Positions 49,297-60,836 of a DNA stretch of 64,000 nucleotides are shown in pieces (within the stretch, counting starts at the first letter, position 1; each line of letters opens with the position of its first letter). Where the stretch lies: contig JXTC01000022.1 in the NCBI GenBank assembly GCA_002914845.1, forward strand, positions 1,362,456 through 1,426,455, in the 5' to 3' direction. Origin of the DNA: Trema orientale. Lineage: Eukaryota > Streptophyta > Magnoliopsida > Rosales > Cannabaceae. The position numbers and the translations under genes were made by a program. The notes below the pieces were generated by a model. It was not told the DNA's origin. It worked only from the letters and a program-made list of their open reading frames with translations, and made no database searches.

Positions 49297-49420
49297 GTGT
49301 GCACCTCTACAATAGCAATTCGTGTGCACCTCTACAATAGCAATATGTGTTCAGCTCCACAAGAGCAACACGTGTGCAGCTACGTAATAACTATACGTGT
49401 ACAGGTACACAAATATATGG
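49297..49420 (+). repeat. 25-bp minisatellite in LTR U3
   Basis: About five units of the type GTGTGCACCTCTACAATAGCAA, diverging to the right (GTGTTCAGCTCCACAAGAGC, GTGTGCAGCTACGTAATAAC). It is followed by shorter TAGCTACA(T/C) repeats to about 49570. Confidence 0.8.
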
Positions 49421-49674
49421 TTAGCTACACCAAAAGTAGCTACATGAGAGTAGCTACATGAGGACCTTATTTCATTCCCTTGCTATGATTCATGAAGTGT
49501 GTAGCTGGTCAGGTACACGAGCTGTGTAACTAGTTAGCTACATGAGTTGTGTAACTAGTCAACTACACTAGTTTTGTCCGCCAAAAAATGACACTTAGAA
49601 ATTGGCTTAAGAGCGCAACTAACAAACTTGTGAGAAGTATCTCAACTAGGTGAATATCAGTTGACTCTTTACCA

Positions 49675-49910
49675 TGAATATGCACTTCAAAGAATGTGCA
49701 CCTCAAGGGATGTGCACCTCAAGAAAATGTGCACCTTAGAGGAACGTGTACATCAGTGGATGTGCATCTCAAGGAAATATGCACCTTAGAGGAACGTGCA
49801 TCTTAAGGGACGTGCACCTCAAGGAAGTGCATCTCAAGGAAATGTGCACCTCAAGAGATGTGTAACTCAAGGAAACGTGCACTTCGGAGGAATGTACATC
49901 TAGATAAATT
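49675..49910 (+). repeat. 14-19 bp minisatellite in LTR U3
   Basis: About fourteen units built on GTGCACCTCAAGGAAAT, alternating between forms ending AAGGGAT, AAGGAAAT and TTAGAGGAAC. The alternation suggests that pairs of units were duplicated together. Confidence 0.8.
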
Positions 49911-50606
49911 CTTATGGAAAATAGAAAACTCAAGTTTAAATTGGATATTTATCTTTCAGATTGAGATAATTCATTCAAATTGAGATAATTCATTCAAATT
50001 AAGCTAAATTATTCGAATTTAGATAATTATTAAAATATTTGTATTATCTTATAGATAAATATGCCAATAGATACACGACATAGAGTTGTAATCGACTATG
50101 ACTCTCTTCCTATAAATAGAGGTCCACAGTCACGTTCTAAAACAAGTACACAAATACACCAGAGCTCTATAACACTCTCTGATAATTTAAAAAAAAAAAA
50201 TGGACGTAGGTCATCTTTTTTTAGCTGAACTACTATAAAAATCGCTCTCTTTTTATTTTTCCATCAATAATTCTATAGAACTTGGCCGGATTCTATCTAT
50301 GAATTTGATCACCTTTTCCGTTGACAAAACCTCCGTCAACACAGACATAAAGTGAAACATGCTCAAGAACAGGCATGAACCACTTGACAATCAAAATTGG
50401 ACATAAGGTTTCTTGTTCAATTTTGAAAGCATATTATTTTATTATAAATCTAAAAGAGGTTACAACAATTACAAATATTCAACAGATTGGCTATATATAG
50501 CTTTGGTATCTTCATTCGTTACTCTCCATCAAAAGCTACACAGGTTGATTATTCCTAGAGATGACAGGTTGCAGCTTATTTAACATCTGATTCAGATACT
50601 AAAGGC

Positions 50607-53600
50607 TTATAAATCACTTCGAACTATGGTTTCTTCGATTACGGCGTTTACGACATTGAACATCTCATGTGAGGTGAAGCCATCGTCATTGGCATAAAAT
50701 AGGTGCAACACTTGGCTCATATTCCAAAACAAGTCCTTGCAAGCTCTTGGGACAATGCTTTCTTTCTCACGCAAAACAAGTCTCAGCAATTCTCTCCTCT
50801 TACTATTTATAAAACTCTTCATTTCATTGATGGTCTCTTCTACAGTAGCAGAACCAGAGCTGTGAGTCATGCTTAATGCGACCGCATTCAGTTTCCCTTC
50901 CTCGGATTCTCTCTGCAATATAACCAAGAGTTATTAGTGAGTACAAAAACACATTAGAAGGAAAACTTGTGATATCTTTCTAGTTTTTCCTTCTTATAGG
51001 GACTCGGGAAAGGAGAGATAGTTGTGTACCTTGAAGCTGTGGATATCATTGAGAAGTCGCCCTGAAGTGCTCATGAGTTTATATAGATAATGGAGCTCAT
51101 GATGTCCTGCAATGTCCTCAGAAAGCTTAGGTCCAACTAAGTAGAGAGCTGGGAGGACTATAGGTCCTAAGGCAAATGATACGTATCCATTTGTTATATA
51201 CTCGTCCAATGTTGGCACGGTCTTGTATTTCAGCCACTGAGCTTCCCTCAACATAGACTTAAGCAGATCCAGCCACTGCGAATTAGAGACTAAGTTTCAT
51301 CCCCAGTTAAATAAATAAAAGACACATTAACTATGTAGAATACCATATCAGTCCCCATCAACATTATTTATTATCAGTATTATTTTCTTTTTTCCAGAAA
51401 AGCTCTCGCCCCTCAAACCTGATTAGTGCTTTAGAACTGAAAACTAATAGAAGAATCATTATAGACATTCCCTATAAGATGTCTGAGTATATACATATTT
51501 TGATGCTTTCAGAATGGCAAGAAATACAAGTAACGTTAATAAAAAAAGCTATGGATGACAAAGAATATATAAAATAATGATAACATGAACAAAGTAAAAA
51601 TTCAATCTCACAATTTGAATAATGTGACTTGTGACACTACGTTCTTGCCATATGAATGCTTTTGCTCCAATTTCAGAGATTGTGTCACGAAGTGCTGAAA
51701 AAATAATTTCAACTTGCTCGGAGCAACAATCAACACTGACATTTACATCCCACCTGTGGTTTGAGAACACAAAATCAATCACCTCAGGTTGGAAAATAAT
51801 TAGGACGATAAGCAGAATGGGTCAACAGTGCAACAGAAAAGGAAAAGAAACTGTAAAGAGCAAAACATACTTTTCCACCAATTGTATGAGGTTTAACAGT
51901 TCCTCTTCTGAACCTCCAACATCATAAAAATCATCAACCACTGTTGTGAGTACCCCATTCTTAGCCCATGATATGCGGGCATCTGATAATTCAGGAGGAG
52001 AAAGGGTAGCAGCAGCAGAAAAGTAACAGTATGCCAACTTCTGCCTCGCAAATTTCAGTTTGTCTAACCTGTTCTCTACAACCCACCTGCTTCCACAGGT
52101 TAGAGCTTTGGCCAAAGAAAAAACTATTCCCTTAATTATATAAGAAAACAGGGAAACACTTCTACATTTGGCAATATAAATAGCAATCTAGTGACAGAAG
52201 CTAACAGAAGCTAAGAGAATCTGCAATCCGCAAGATAGGGAGGAAAAAAGGATTACAAAAGTTTCTTCTTGTTTAGTTGTGGCCAGCTTTTCTTGTCTAG
52301 GCATCAACTCACAGGGCCATTATTGAGAAAATTCCGTAAAAAGGTTGATCAACATATCAGAATTCCTAGAAGGAATCAATATACTCACCTAGAAAGGTTT
52401 TTGAGTTCTTCACGATGTACTGACTGGCACATGTTGAAGTCTTCCACTGCTAACTTAAGGAAATCTTTGTTGCGAACATTTGAAGAACTGAAACAAAGAG
52501 AACGTGTAATTCATTTAATAGAATTTGGCAGAAATAAATTATTTATAAAAGAGGAAGTGAAGGTGAGGACTGTGTTACCAAAAACAAAATAGTGAAATTA
52601 ACACCATTTAATAGAATTTGGCAGAAATAATCTTTATACAAGAGGAAGTGAACGTGAGGATTAAGAAGAATAGGAAGAAGAAGAATCCAAAAGTTCACCA
52701 ATATGAAGTTTTCAGAATCCTCATACTATCTGTGTCATAATTCTCAATGGCCCTTCTGCTTGCTAGCCGTTCCAAGTTTGCATAGAAAGGAATCCTAAGA
52801 GCCTCTTTTACCTGAAATAAAGTAAGAATTGCAGTTTCTGATAATTACCTTCTGATTAATCGAAAATCACCCATGGATCTCTCTAAGAGATTCATCTTAG
52901 GAAAGTACCTCTTGGCTGATATTTTTATTGAATATATTTGTCTTGGTTGAAATACCAACTAATTGTTGTCTTAGAAAATGACTTGTGCTGAAGTTTTGTT
53001 TCTCCAAGAGTAACTCATCTGGTTGTATGCCGATCTCTGATGCCCTAAATATTTCCAAGATAGCACCTATGTCCTTCATATGTTCTCCAATGTAATGGAA
53101 GATACGGTCTTCTGAAAATTGAGTTAATGGATCTGTACCACAGAATAAATTTAATAAGCATGTGTCGCAAGAAAGATAAATAAACATGAACTCTCCTAAA
53201 TTGTAAAATACCTGAAGAGACATCATATCCATTTACACGTAATAAACGAAATGCCATCGCACAGGTGGAAGCATCTAAAAGTATGCTCTCATCCCCTTGC
53301 AGCCAAGATCTGTTCATTGGCTAATGTCATGCTCCAAATAGATGACAAGTTTCTTAGAAATAAATTGGAAGAAAAAAAATTTGACATCCCTATTTATATT
53401 AAATCTAATGACCTATGACAACTGTTTGCATTAACATGAAAGACATACTTATATGTTTCATCCAGTACGTTCCTGATTTCTTCTTTGAAATGCCAGTCAA
53501 TTCCCAACCTTTGAAGATTGTCAACCATTGAGATACGAGCATATATATCTAGAGGATATACCGTTGGAACTGGGAAAAAACGAAAAAACTATCAACACAG

Positions 53601-55883
53601 TGCAATTCAAAACCAAGAAAGCCACATAAGTTAAGATAGAAGAACCTGCACTTCCAAACTTTTCTACAACAGAGCAGAGGTACTTAAGACAGTCAGCATT
53701 CTTAAGGTTTGTAAAAGTAGCTGCTGTGGTGGATGGTGAATTAAACAGGGAACCATTTTTCCTTTGGTACTTCGTGACCATTTCGCAATTTAGGGGCTTT
53801 CCTAGACCTTCTGAAATGTACACTAAGTAGGCTTCCTGTCCCTCTGAGTAACTCCCTGAGGCTCTAATAATGAAAATGGAGTAAAGTCAATTCATTTAGG
53901 ATATTTTAAACACACCATAATGCATATGCATCTATCATTGTTCTTATTTCAAGAGTGCAAGTCATCTTTTCACCCTTCATTAAAAGCATTTTGCTCCTTT
54001 GATAAACTGAGTTGAACCAACTAAACCAATAGAGATCTTGTTGGCTTATCCAAACTGATAGTTGAAAATACTTTACTTTCACAGTAGAGATTAGATTTGA
54101 ATCAAAACTGCATTTTTCAAACTTTACTTTCACAGTACAGATCAGATACCGAGTTGAACCAACTAAACCAATAGAGATCTGGTTGACTTATCCAAACTGA
54201 TAGTTGACTCTACTTTACTTTCACAGTAGAGATTAGATTGAATCAAAACCGCATTTTTCAAGAGATCAGATTTGAATCAAACTGCATTTTGTCATAAACA
54301 ACTAAAGAAATAAAAACACTACTATAATAATGATTACATAAGGAAGATAGAATTTATCATGTTATTATTTGGTTTGAGAATCTCATTAGTAGGTTAAAGC
54401 AGTCTTTGAGCTGTGATTTGTTTCATAGAATGATTAGCACATAGACGACATTTTCATGTGTAACTCCTGCTTCTGAAATATTCTGAATGAAAGCTGAGCA
54501 GCCTTCTTATTCTATTTGTATATTTGTACTACAACTGAGGATGATGGTCTATGATAACGTAGTCTGAGTATGAAATCAGTAAGTTTTAACCAGGTGTCTC
54601 TTATTGTGAAAGAAGATCATAAGCAAGCCGTTATAAAATATAACACACTCTTCCTTCCAAAACCGGGCCAATTTTGTCAGAATTGCCAAATTCAAGGGCT
54701 TGCTTGGATACACTTTTGCTTTGTATTTTTTGTTTTCTTAAATGAAATGGAAGGTGAAAATTTTTTCAAGCAAATTCTTGAGAAAATCCAAACACTCTTT
54801 TCATTTTAAAAAACAAAGTACACAAAACAATAATGTATCCAAGCAAGCCTTAGAGTGCTTTAAGCACTGGTGACAGAAATTAATGCTTTCATGTGACACG
54901 CTTTTCAGTCATTTATCGATCATGTTCAGTCATTTGTCGATCATGGACTTGCTGTTTTGTAGATTTTACTTTTAGTTGATGAAGAAAATGCAAGAAAGAC
55001 GAAATTATAGAACCAAATGACCACAGTAAAATGATAAACAGAAAGAACCTTTTAAGCTCCACCTCTCTGTTGTGAATGAGGGCAACCAAATTTGATGGTT
55101 CAAGAGCAATATTCAGATCCATATTTTTGGCATATTCAATCATAGTGGGGAATATTACTTCAAAACCGATAGGTGAATATTGCTTCTCATCAATGGCCGA
55201 AGCTAGATTTGCCTCTAGAAAATACAGGCCTGAAACAAGAGATAGTACACTACTTATTCAATTCTACATCTAGAAGATTTTAAAGAAGAAAAAACATGTA
55301 TACCTTTGTTTATTTGTTGTTCACCAACATTCCATCGTTTCATTGCTAGAACACTTGCTAAAGTAGATAACAAAGCGTCTTTCATGAGCAAGGGATGGCG
55401 ATGAGGAAGACCCCACGAGCCATCAGAGAGTTGATTCTCCAGTAACCAATTTACACATTGAGGAAAGAAAGGGACCTTCCCAGAATTTGGAGAAGGGACC
55501 ATTGCCACCCAGGCAGTGTCATATGAGGAAACAGACAGTTCAACCTTATTGAACATCTTTTTTATTCTTTCTTTGGTCTCCTCAAACTTCTGTTTAAATC
55601 AAAGCATAATTTTCAACGTATTTATACCAAAATGTGGAGAAAAAAAAATTATATATGGGAACCTAGAAATTTATCATACCAAAACAGCAGTGTTGGTTTT
55701 ACTAGCTTCATTTAATCTTGGTACTGGAGAAGCTGTTGATAAAAGAGAGACCCAGTTGAAGAAATTATGCATTAGCCAAGAAATCAACAACCCCCTTAAT
55801 TACTTGTGTGTTGAGAGAGAGAGAGAGATACCTGATGAGGAAGAAGTAGAGCACCTGAGGTTGCAGGGGAGGGAACGAGACAT
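50607..55883 (-). CDS. KS: ent-Kaurene synthase (class I diterpene synthase)
   Basis: Fourteen exons on the minus strand: 55883-55832, 55732-55680, 55589-55304, 55229-55049, 53863-53646, 53569-53449, 53309-53212, 53132-52909, 52811-52699, 52487-52389, 52086-51871, 51753-51612, 51275-51030 and 50912-50607. All junctions are GT-AG and stay in frame, giving 784 aa, the normal length. The enzyme cyclises ent-copalyl diphosphate to ent-kaurene in plastids, an early gibberellin step. A Ser-rich N-terminus ([17 protein letters not shown]) fits a transit peptide. SVSSYDTAW lies at 54-62. The gamma/beta domains are kept but lack the class II DXDD motif. The class I motifs are DDFYD (533-537) and NDxxSxxxE (677-685), the latter formed across the last intron. 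Ile640 in GPIVLP is the residue type that favours kaurene over pimaradiene-type products in this family. It is probably the true gibberellin-pathway synthase. A specialised kaurene synthase-like function cannot be excluded. Confidence 0.95.
53990..54262. repeat. Tandem duplication (about 145-bp offset) in intron 4 of kaurene synthase
   Basis: GAGTTGAACCAACTAAACCA to CTTTACTTTCACAGTAGAGA (about 54008-54120) recurs at about 54152-54262 with small changes, and a third partial trace follows at about 54262-54295. It lies wholly within intron 4 (53864-55048), so it does not touch coding sequence. Confidence 0.75.
54696..54850. mobile_element. Short MITE in intron 4 of kaurene synthase
   Basis: The terminal inverted repeats GGGCTTGCTTGGATACA and (right end, inverted) AGGCTTGCTTGGATACA bound about 155 bp. 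The inner parts also pair (TTTTGCTTTGTA / TACACAAAACAA). No clear target duplication. Non-coding. Confidence 0.65.
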
Positions 55884-55929
55884 GGTTGTAAGTCTCAGAA
55901 TGAGCAAAGAGAGTGCTGCTGTCAGTACT

Positions 55930-56079
55930 ATTTTATATGAGAGTGAAATAAGTAAAGCTGGAGCCTAATGATCAAGCAAGAGGGAGCAAAAGAACGTGGT
56001 GGTGGGGTCTTTGAGTAACAAGTTTGTTTTTTCGAGCGGTTCAGACAGTAAGGAAGCTCTCCACAAAGAACCTTTATAG
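55930..56079 (-). promoter_or_regulatory. Promoter region of kaurene synthase with two TATA-like sites
   Basis: On the minus strand ATATAAAAT (55930-55938) lies about 50 nt before the ATG, and GCTATAAAGG (56071-56080) about 190 nt before it. The farther site leaves a usual leader length and is the better candidate. Confidence 0.4.
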
Positions 56080-56581
56080 CCTATCCAGCGAAACCAAATT
56101 CCCAGAATCCCATTGTGGCATTTCATCGAACCGCGAATGCATGCTTGATTGATACCAGATTTGTGAACCAAAACCCAGAAAAGAAAAAGTAATAATACTA
56201 AAAGTTACATATATAAAAAGGGTTTTATAAAAATCTATACGAAACGCCGAAACCTGATCGGATTCTCAAGTCACGAAACCCATTTAAGGATTTTATTATT
56301 AGTCATAACTAAATAAACCTCATGGAGATACTATCACACTAAATACAATACGAGGTCCCTAAACGACAATAACATCCTACAATACTGCCTTTTATATTTT
56401 TATTTTGCTATTGCTGTCTTGTACTTCTTGGGATATTTATTCGTAAAAAGAGGAATATTAAATATTACATCTCACATTTCAATAATACTGTAAAACATAG
56501 TAGAATTCTAATGTTATGCATAGAGACAGAGTGAAAATTGAAAAAGAATGTGTCCTAACGCTCATCTTCTAACCCTCATCT
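56080..56581. other. Upstream flank of kaurene synthase
   Basis: AT-rich, no gene and no clear repeat. Confidence 0.35.
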
Positions 56582-57700
56582 TGTTAGAAAATGGGTCAAA
56601 CTAAATTGGGCTTAGCTTCGGCTTGAAAGCCCAATTGTTTTGTGAAGTCAAAGTGTGATATAATACATATTTTCGTGAATCATATTGAAACTAAAAATTA
56701 GGTAGGACTTACATCTTGTTAATGGAAGGTCATGGTGAATTCTTGTTCTCTTCCATAAAGGCATCGATTTAGTATTTTCGTGCACTCAAAATAGTGCACT
56801 GATAAATGAGACATTGTTGTTCAAAAGTGCACCATTGGAATTGAAAAAATAAAAGGAAAAGCAAAAAGTCCCACATTGATGAGAGAAGCTTGTTTCTTAT
56901 AGTTTATATAGGACCATGTTTTGTGATGGTGATAAGAATAATTGTCATAAATACTCTCTCAGGTGCACATAGAAGGGGTGCAAATCATCATGCTTGGACC
57001 TGAATTAGCATGGGCTCGTGTGTGCTTGCAATTGTGAACACGAATACCGCTTCAAAACTTAGATTTTTGTAAGCGCAATCTTTTGCTACGGCTCAGATTA
57101 TTATTATTTTTTTAACTGCCAAGCCATGACAATAAATTATTGTTATTTTTTCAACTGCCAAGCCAAGACAATGAAGGAAGTAGTTTCAGAATACTGCCAA
57201 GTTTAATGGATGGCCATTTTGGCATTATAACAGCTAATATGGAGTTTCTAGAAATCTAGCAAGTATTAGTACTAGGCGTTTGTGGTTTTGTAACAGTCAT
57301 ATTTGGCTTGAGCATTATTCCAATTGAAAGCAAATGTGTGTAACCTCCCATTTCAGTGGCTATAAAAGGAGAGCTCCTCCTCCTCATTCTTCACACCAAA
57401 TCAGAAACTTTCCTCTATGTTTTCTCTCTAGCGTTCCCTCTCAATCTCCTTGATCTTCCCAGTGTTCTTGAGTTCTTCGTTTACTAGCTGAAGTTCTTTG
57501 AGTGTTTAGGAATTTCGTAGCTAGAGTTCTTTGTGTGTTAGAGTTCATAGCAATCCAATTCGTAGAGTGAAGGTGTTAGTACTTCACTTGCTGCTCTTCG
57601 TTGTTGTATTCTGGGAAACTGACACTTACTAAATTCTCAAGCATTCTAGTAGAGGGAGCGAATCAGTTTTAAAGACTCTGTGTAAAACACAGCTCCTGAC
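56582..57700 (+). mobile_element. LTR-like sequence, probably a Ty1/copia solo LTR
   Basis: Starts TGTTAGAAAATGGGTC. A TATA box, CTATAAAAGG, at about 57361-57370 is followed by a CT-rich leader (57380-57480). The right end is near the CTCCTGACA at about 57699. The layout (U3, TATA, then a CT-rich R/U5) is that of an LTR. No internal genes follow, and no 5-bp duplication could be confirmed, so a decayed promoter of another origin remains possible. 57098-57180 has a small direct repeat containing CAACTGCCAAGCCA. Confidence 0.4.
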
Positions 57701-58126
57701 AGTTAACTATCTTTTATTTTGCTGAAATACTTGATTTGAAGTGCTACTTAAATTTCTGCTCAAATTTAGAACATAACAACTTTTGATAACTTTAATTTTA
57801 TTTTAAAGTTCATTATAAACATTTGTTATAATTATTTTGTAACTTTACATATTGCATATGTTTATGTGTTATTATTTTCTTACATATCTTTCTCTAATAA
57901 TAATATGCAGAATGAGACAAAATAGAATAGTATTGGCTTAGAAAAGATTTAGGTAATACTATTCTTAATTTGGTGAGATCATATTTGATAAAAGATTGGA
58001 AATCAGAAGAGGAAAAAAAAATAAGAAAGCGCAAAATAAAAAAGCATATCTATGTGGACCATACACTCATAAATATGTGAGACTCACGTGTGAATTTAGT
58101 ATGCTTGGCACCAAACACCTCTTTAG
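57701..58126. other. AT-rich intergenic DNA
   Basis: No coding or repeat structure recognised. Confidence 0.35.
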
Positions 58127-58482
58127 ACTACTTTCAATGTAAGTGTTGTTTCTATGTTACGTTTGGCACAAAATAATAAAGAAATACTAATTTGACACCA
58201 AATTTTAAAATTTTACTCTAATACACAGAATGTTACTTTTAATTTTTTGATTAATTAATTAAATATTGTAAATATAACTATTACCAACCCCTAACATTCA
58301 CTAGTGCATTACTCAAAAAATGCTTTTATTATTTTACAACTAAAAATGCAACTCCATAAATTAAGAGCCAAATTTTAATTAAATACCAAATTTGACACAA
58401 AAAAATAACATTTTTGTGCTCAGTGCTAAATTATAGTATTAGCAAATTAATTATGGACTCCATCGGAGGTGCTTTACGTGTG
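58127..58482. mobile_element. Probable MITE with ACTTTCAATG / CATCGGAGGTG ends
   Basis: The left end GACTACTTTCAATGTAAG and the inverted right end GCACCTCCGATGGAGTC are similar. TTTA occurs immediately outside both. The interior shows inverted words such as TTTGACACCAAATTT and AATTTGACACAA. Non-coding. Confidence 0.45.
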
Positions 58483-58569
58483 TGGGGCTTCGCAAAATTG
58501 TTGCTCCATTGTGTTATTAGGAAATACTTAATTTATTTTTCAGTTAATTTTAAATTATTAGCTTTAAGG

Positions 58570-59605
58570 ATTTTTTTTGCATGAATTGCCCCTGAATTAA
58601 CTGTGGATTTGCACTTGGTCCCTGAAAACAATTTCTTGGCAATCAGACCCTTAAAATCCAATATCTGTAGCAATCACCTCAAATTGGCTAATGCCGGTCA
58701 AGTAGATGACAAAAATCACCATGTGGCATTCACATGCCTCTTCATAGCAGGGTATTTTGGGTAAAGAAAAGCTATCCACATGAGTTTCACGTGCTTCTCT
58801 CTCATTTGTTGGAGAAGAGGGAATAAAATTAGGGATTGTTGGGTTATTTTTTAGCAAAACTCTTCTAACTTGTCCCAAAATCTGAAAAATAACAACTTGA
58901 AATTTTAGTCCTAAAAACTCGAGGCTGCCGAACCTAATACCTAAGGTGGAGATGGATGTTCTTCACCCAAATAGAGGAAAACGAATATGTTAGTAAGATT
59001 TTGAGTCTTTTTTATTTATTATTTTTATTATTATTTTCTTGGATTTTTTAGCCATAAATTATTTATTCTTTGCAATGCAATTACTAATTTTGATTATTTT
59101 AATACTTAACCTTGATTGGTCCCATTTATTGTTAACCTTGATTGGTTCCATTTATTGTTGATTGATTGTATATTAGTATTATCAACATCTAGCTCCCTTC
59201 CAAAATCTTACCGTAACATAGTCGTTTTACTCTAGTTGGGTGAAGAGCAGGCATTTTCACCTTAGCAATCATCTCATAGATCTCAAGTTTCTGGGACGAA
59301 AATCTCGAAGCATATTTTAGGAGAAGTTAAAGAGTTTGCCAGAAAATAATCCAACAAACCTTAATTTTTTCCTTCTTCCCCAACAGAGAAGATAAAATCG
59401 TGTGGGTAACTTTTCTCTACCCAAAATATCCTGCTAAAAAAAAGGTATGTGAGAATCACATGGCAATTTTTGTCATTATAGGAATGAGCCAATTAGAGGT
59501 GATTGCTACATTAGAATTTAGGGGTTTGATTGCTAAGAATTTTTTTCAGGGGACAAATTACAAATTTGCTATCAATTCAGGAGTATTCATGCCAAAGACC
59601 CTAGT
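58570..59605. mobile_element. Foldback element, about 1.04 kb with arms of 400-450 bp
   Basis: The left arm (58570-59030) and right arm (59200-59605) are inverted copies. Landmarks include GCATGAATTGCCCCTGAATT against TCAGGAGTATTCATGCC, TGTAGCAATCACCTCAAATTGG against its inverse near 59495, and TTCTTCACCC against GGGTGAAGAG. The 170-bp spacer holds a small direct repeat, AACCTTGATTGGT (about 59107 and 59135). Non-coding, Mutator-like in style. The arms differ by perhaps a fifth, so it is old. Confidence 0.75.
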
Positions 59606-59707
59606 TTTAATCCTATTTAAGTTATAACACAAAAATTAAAGTTACCTATACTTTTAATTTTAATTTTTAATTAAAATTAAAAATCTTAGTTTAAATTAAA
59701 TTTTAGA

Positions 59708-60068
59708 TTATTTGCAAAAAATACCATGAAGTATAATTTTTCTGCAAATTGAACCATGTCATTTGGCTTGTGTAAAATTGTACCTCTACAATTCAAATCT
59801 CTGCAAATTTGTACCTCATGTATATAAATTGACCAACAAATTTCTCACTAAACACAGAACTTGAATTGAAGATATCTTATTTTTGCTGATTAACACACAA
59901 AATATATTAAAAATAACTTTAAACAATTAGCACAAATCACTCAATTTGCACACAAAATTAACAAATTTACATAGATTTGAAATGTGGAAATATAATTTTG
60001 TACAAGCCAAAAAATATGGTTAAAATTGCAGAAAGGTCATCTGGATATTTTTTTTTTTACATTTGTGA
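59708..60068. mobile_element. Foldback MITE, about 360 bp
   Basis: The left arm (TTTGCAAAAAATACCATGAA... TTTGGCTTGTGTAAAATTGTA) is mirrored by the right arm (TACAAAATTATATTTCCAC read inverted, with TTTTTTGGCTTGTAC). The design matches the MITE at 45369-45724, with TTTGCAAAAAATACC near each end, so the two may be distant relatives. Confidence 0.65.
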
Positions 60069-60836
60069 TTTTAGTCACAGCTGACCTTAGTGAAATATTT
60101 ATGGGGAGCGTAGAGGCATTGGAGTGTCTCTTTCAGCATCATATGAGGATCAAATTCCTAATTATCAAGAATGCAAAATATATAAGGAGCTAAATTCAAA
60201 AATAAAGTTACAAAAAAGAAGAAATGATATGGACAATGCAATACTTTGCATATTATAATATATGAATTCATTACCTCATCTAAGTTCTTGCCAAAAATCT
60301 TGTTGTCTCCCTTAAATTTTTTACAATAACGTAAAAATTATTAAAAAATTAATAATTGAGATAACCAAATGATAGAATTGTAAAGAAAGAAAACAAATCT
60401 AATTTGAAATATAATGCAAATATCTTGAGCTTCTCTCCATAGAATTTTGAATCAACGAGGGAAGATAAACCAATTCAACTAGGAATCCACTTTGGATGGA
60501 TTCCCCACCTATTCTTCCGTTCCACAGAATTCTACGAACTCAACTATTAAATAGAATATATGGGAGTATTTTGTTAAAACGAGTAGCTATCGTTGATATT
60601 AGTATGCTATTTTTCTCACATTTTGGAATTGGCATCTTCTTGTTGGAGATGCCATTACTAGTAGTGAAGCGTAGACTTGGTTTCTCTTCTCTTTATTCCT
60701 TTTTATTCGTCAGCGAATCCAAAAGATAGCCATCTAGGCCATGTTTAATGGGAAAATTAAGGAGAATTAGGAAAAATCCTCTCTCTCATGTTTCAATTTA
60801 CACGATTAGAAAATAAGTGTTTTGCGTGTCCCATAT
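60069..60836. other. Intergenic DNA
   Basis: No recognised gene. A 77-codon plus-strand frame at 60496-60729 has slightly more even composition than its neighbours and a membrane-like middle (ISMLFFSHFGIGIFLLE), but no start context, splice sites or family match. Confidence 0.3.

Larger units (their letters stand above)
49245..50341 (+). mobile_element. Probable 3' LTR of the Ty3 remnant (1097 bp)
   Basis: Starts TGTTGTGAGTAG after a purine-rich tract (AAGAGTTGGGAGG) and ends CCTCCGTCAACA, giving inverted TGTTG/CAACA termini. A TATA box, TATAAATA, lies at 50111-50118 with a leader-like sequence after it. The U3 part carries two minisatellites. The 5' partner LTR was not found in the window, so no age can be set by LTR comparison and no target duplication can be confirmed. 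It ends 265 bp beyond the stop codon of the convergent kaurene synthase gene. Confidence 0.6.

Noticed and set aside
49675-49910. CRISPR-like regular repeats
   Set aside because: Units are 14-19 bp, contiguous and degenerate without unique spacers, in a plant LTR. It is a minisatellite.
50607-55883. Kaurene synthase as a bifunctional or class II (copalyl diphosphate synthase) enzyme
   Set aside because: The DXDD class II motif is absent while DDFYD and NDxxSxxxE are intact, so class I only.
55516-55968. 150-codon plus-strand frame at the kaurene synthase start
   Set aside because: It runs antisense across exons 1-3 and two introns of the kaurene synthase and shows no domain.
60430-60730. 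Possible organelle-DNA insert or F-box-like exon
   Set aside because: No known plastid or mitochondrial gene wording and no domain motif could be recognised.
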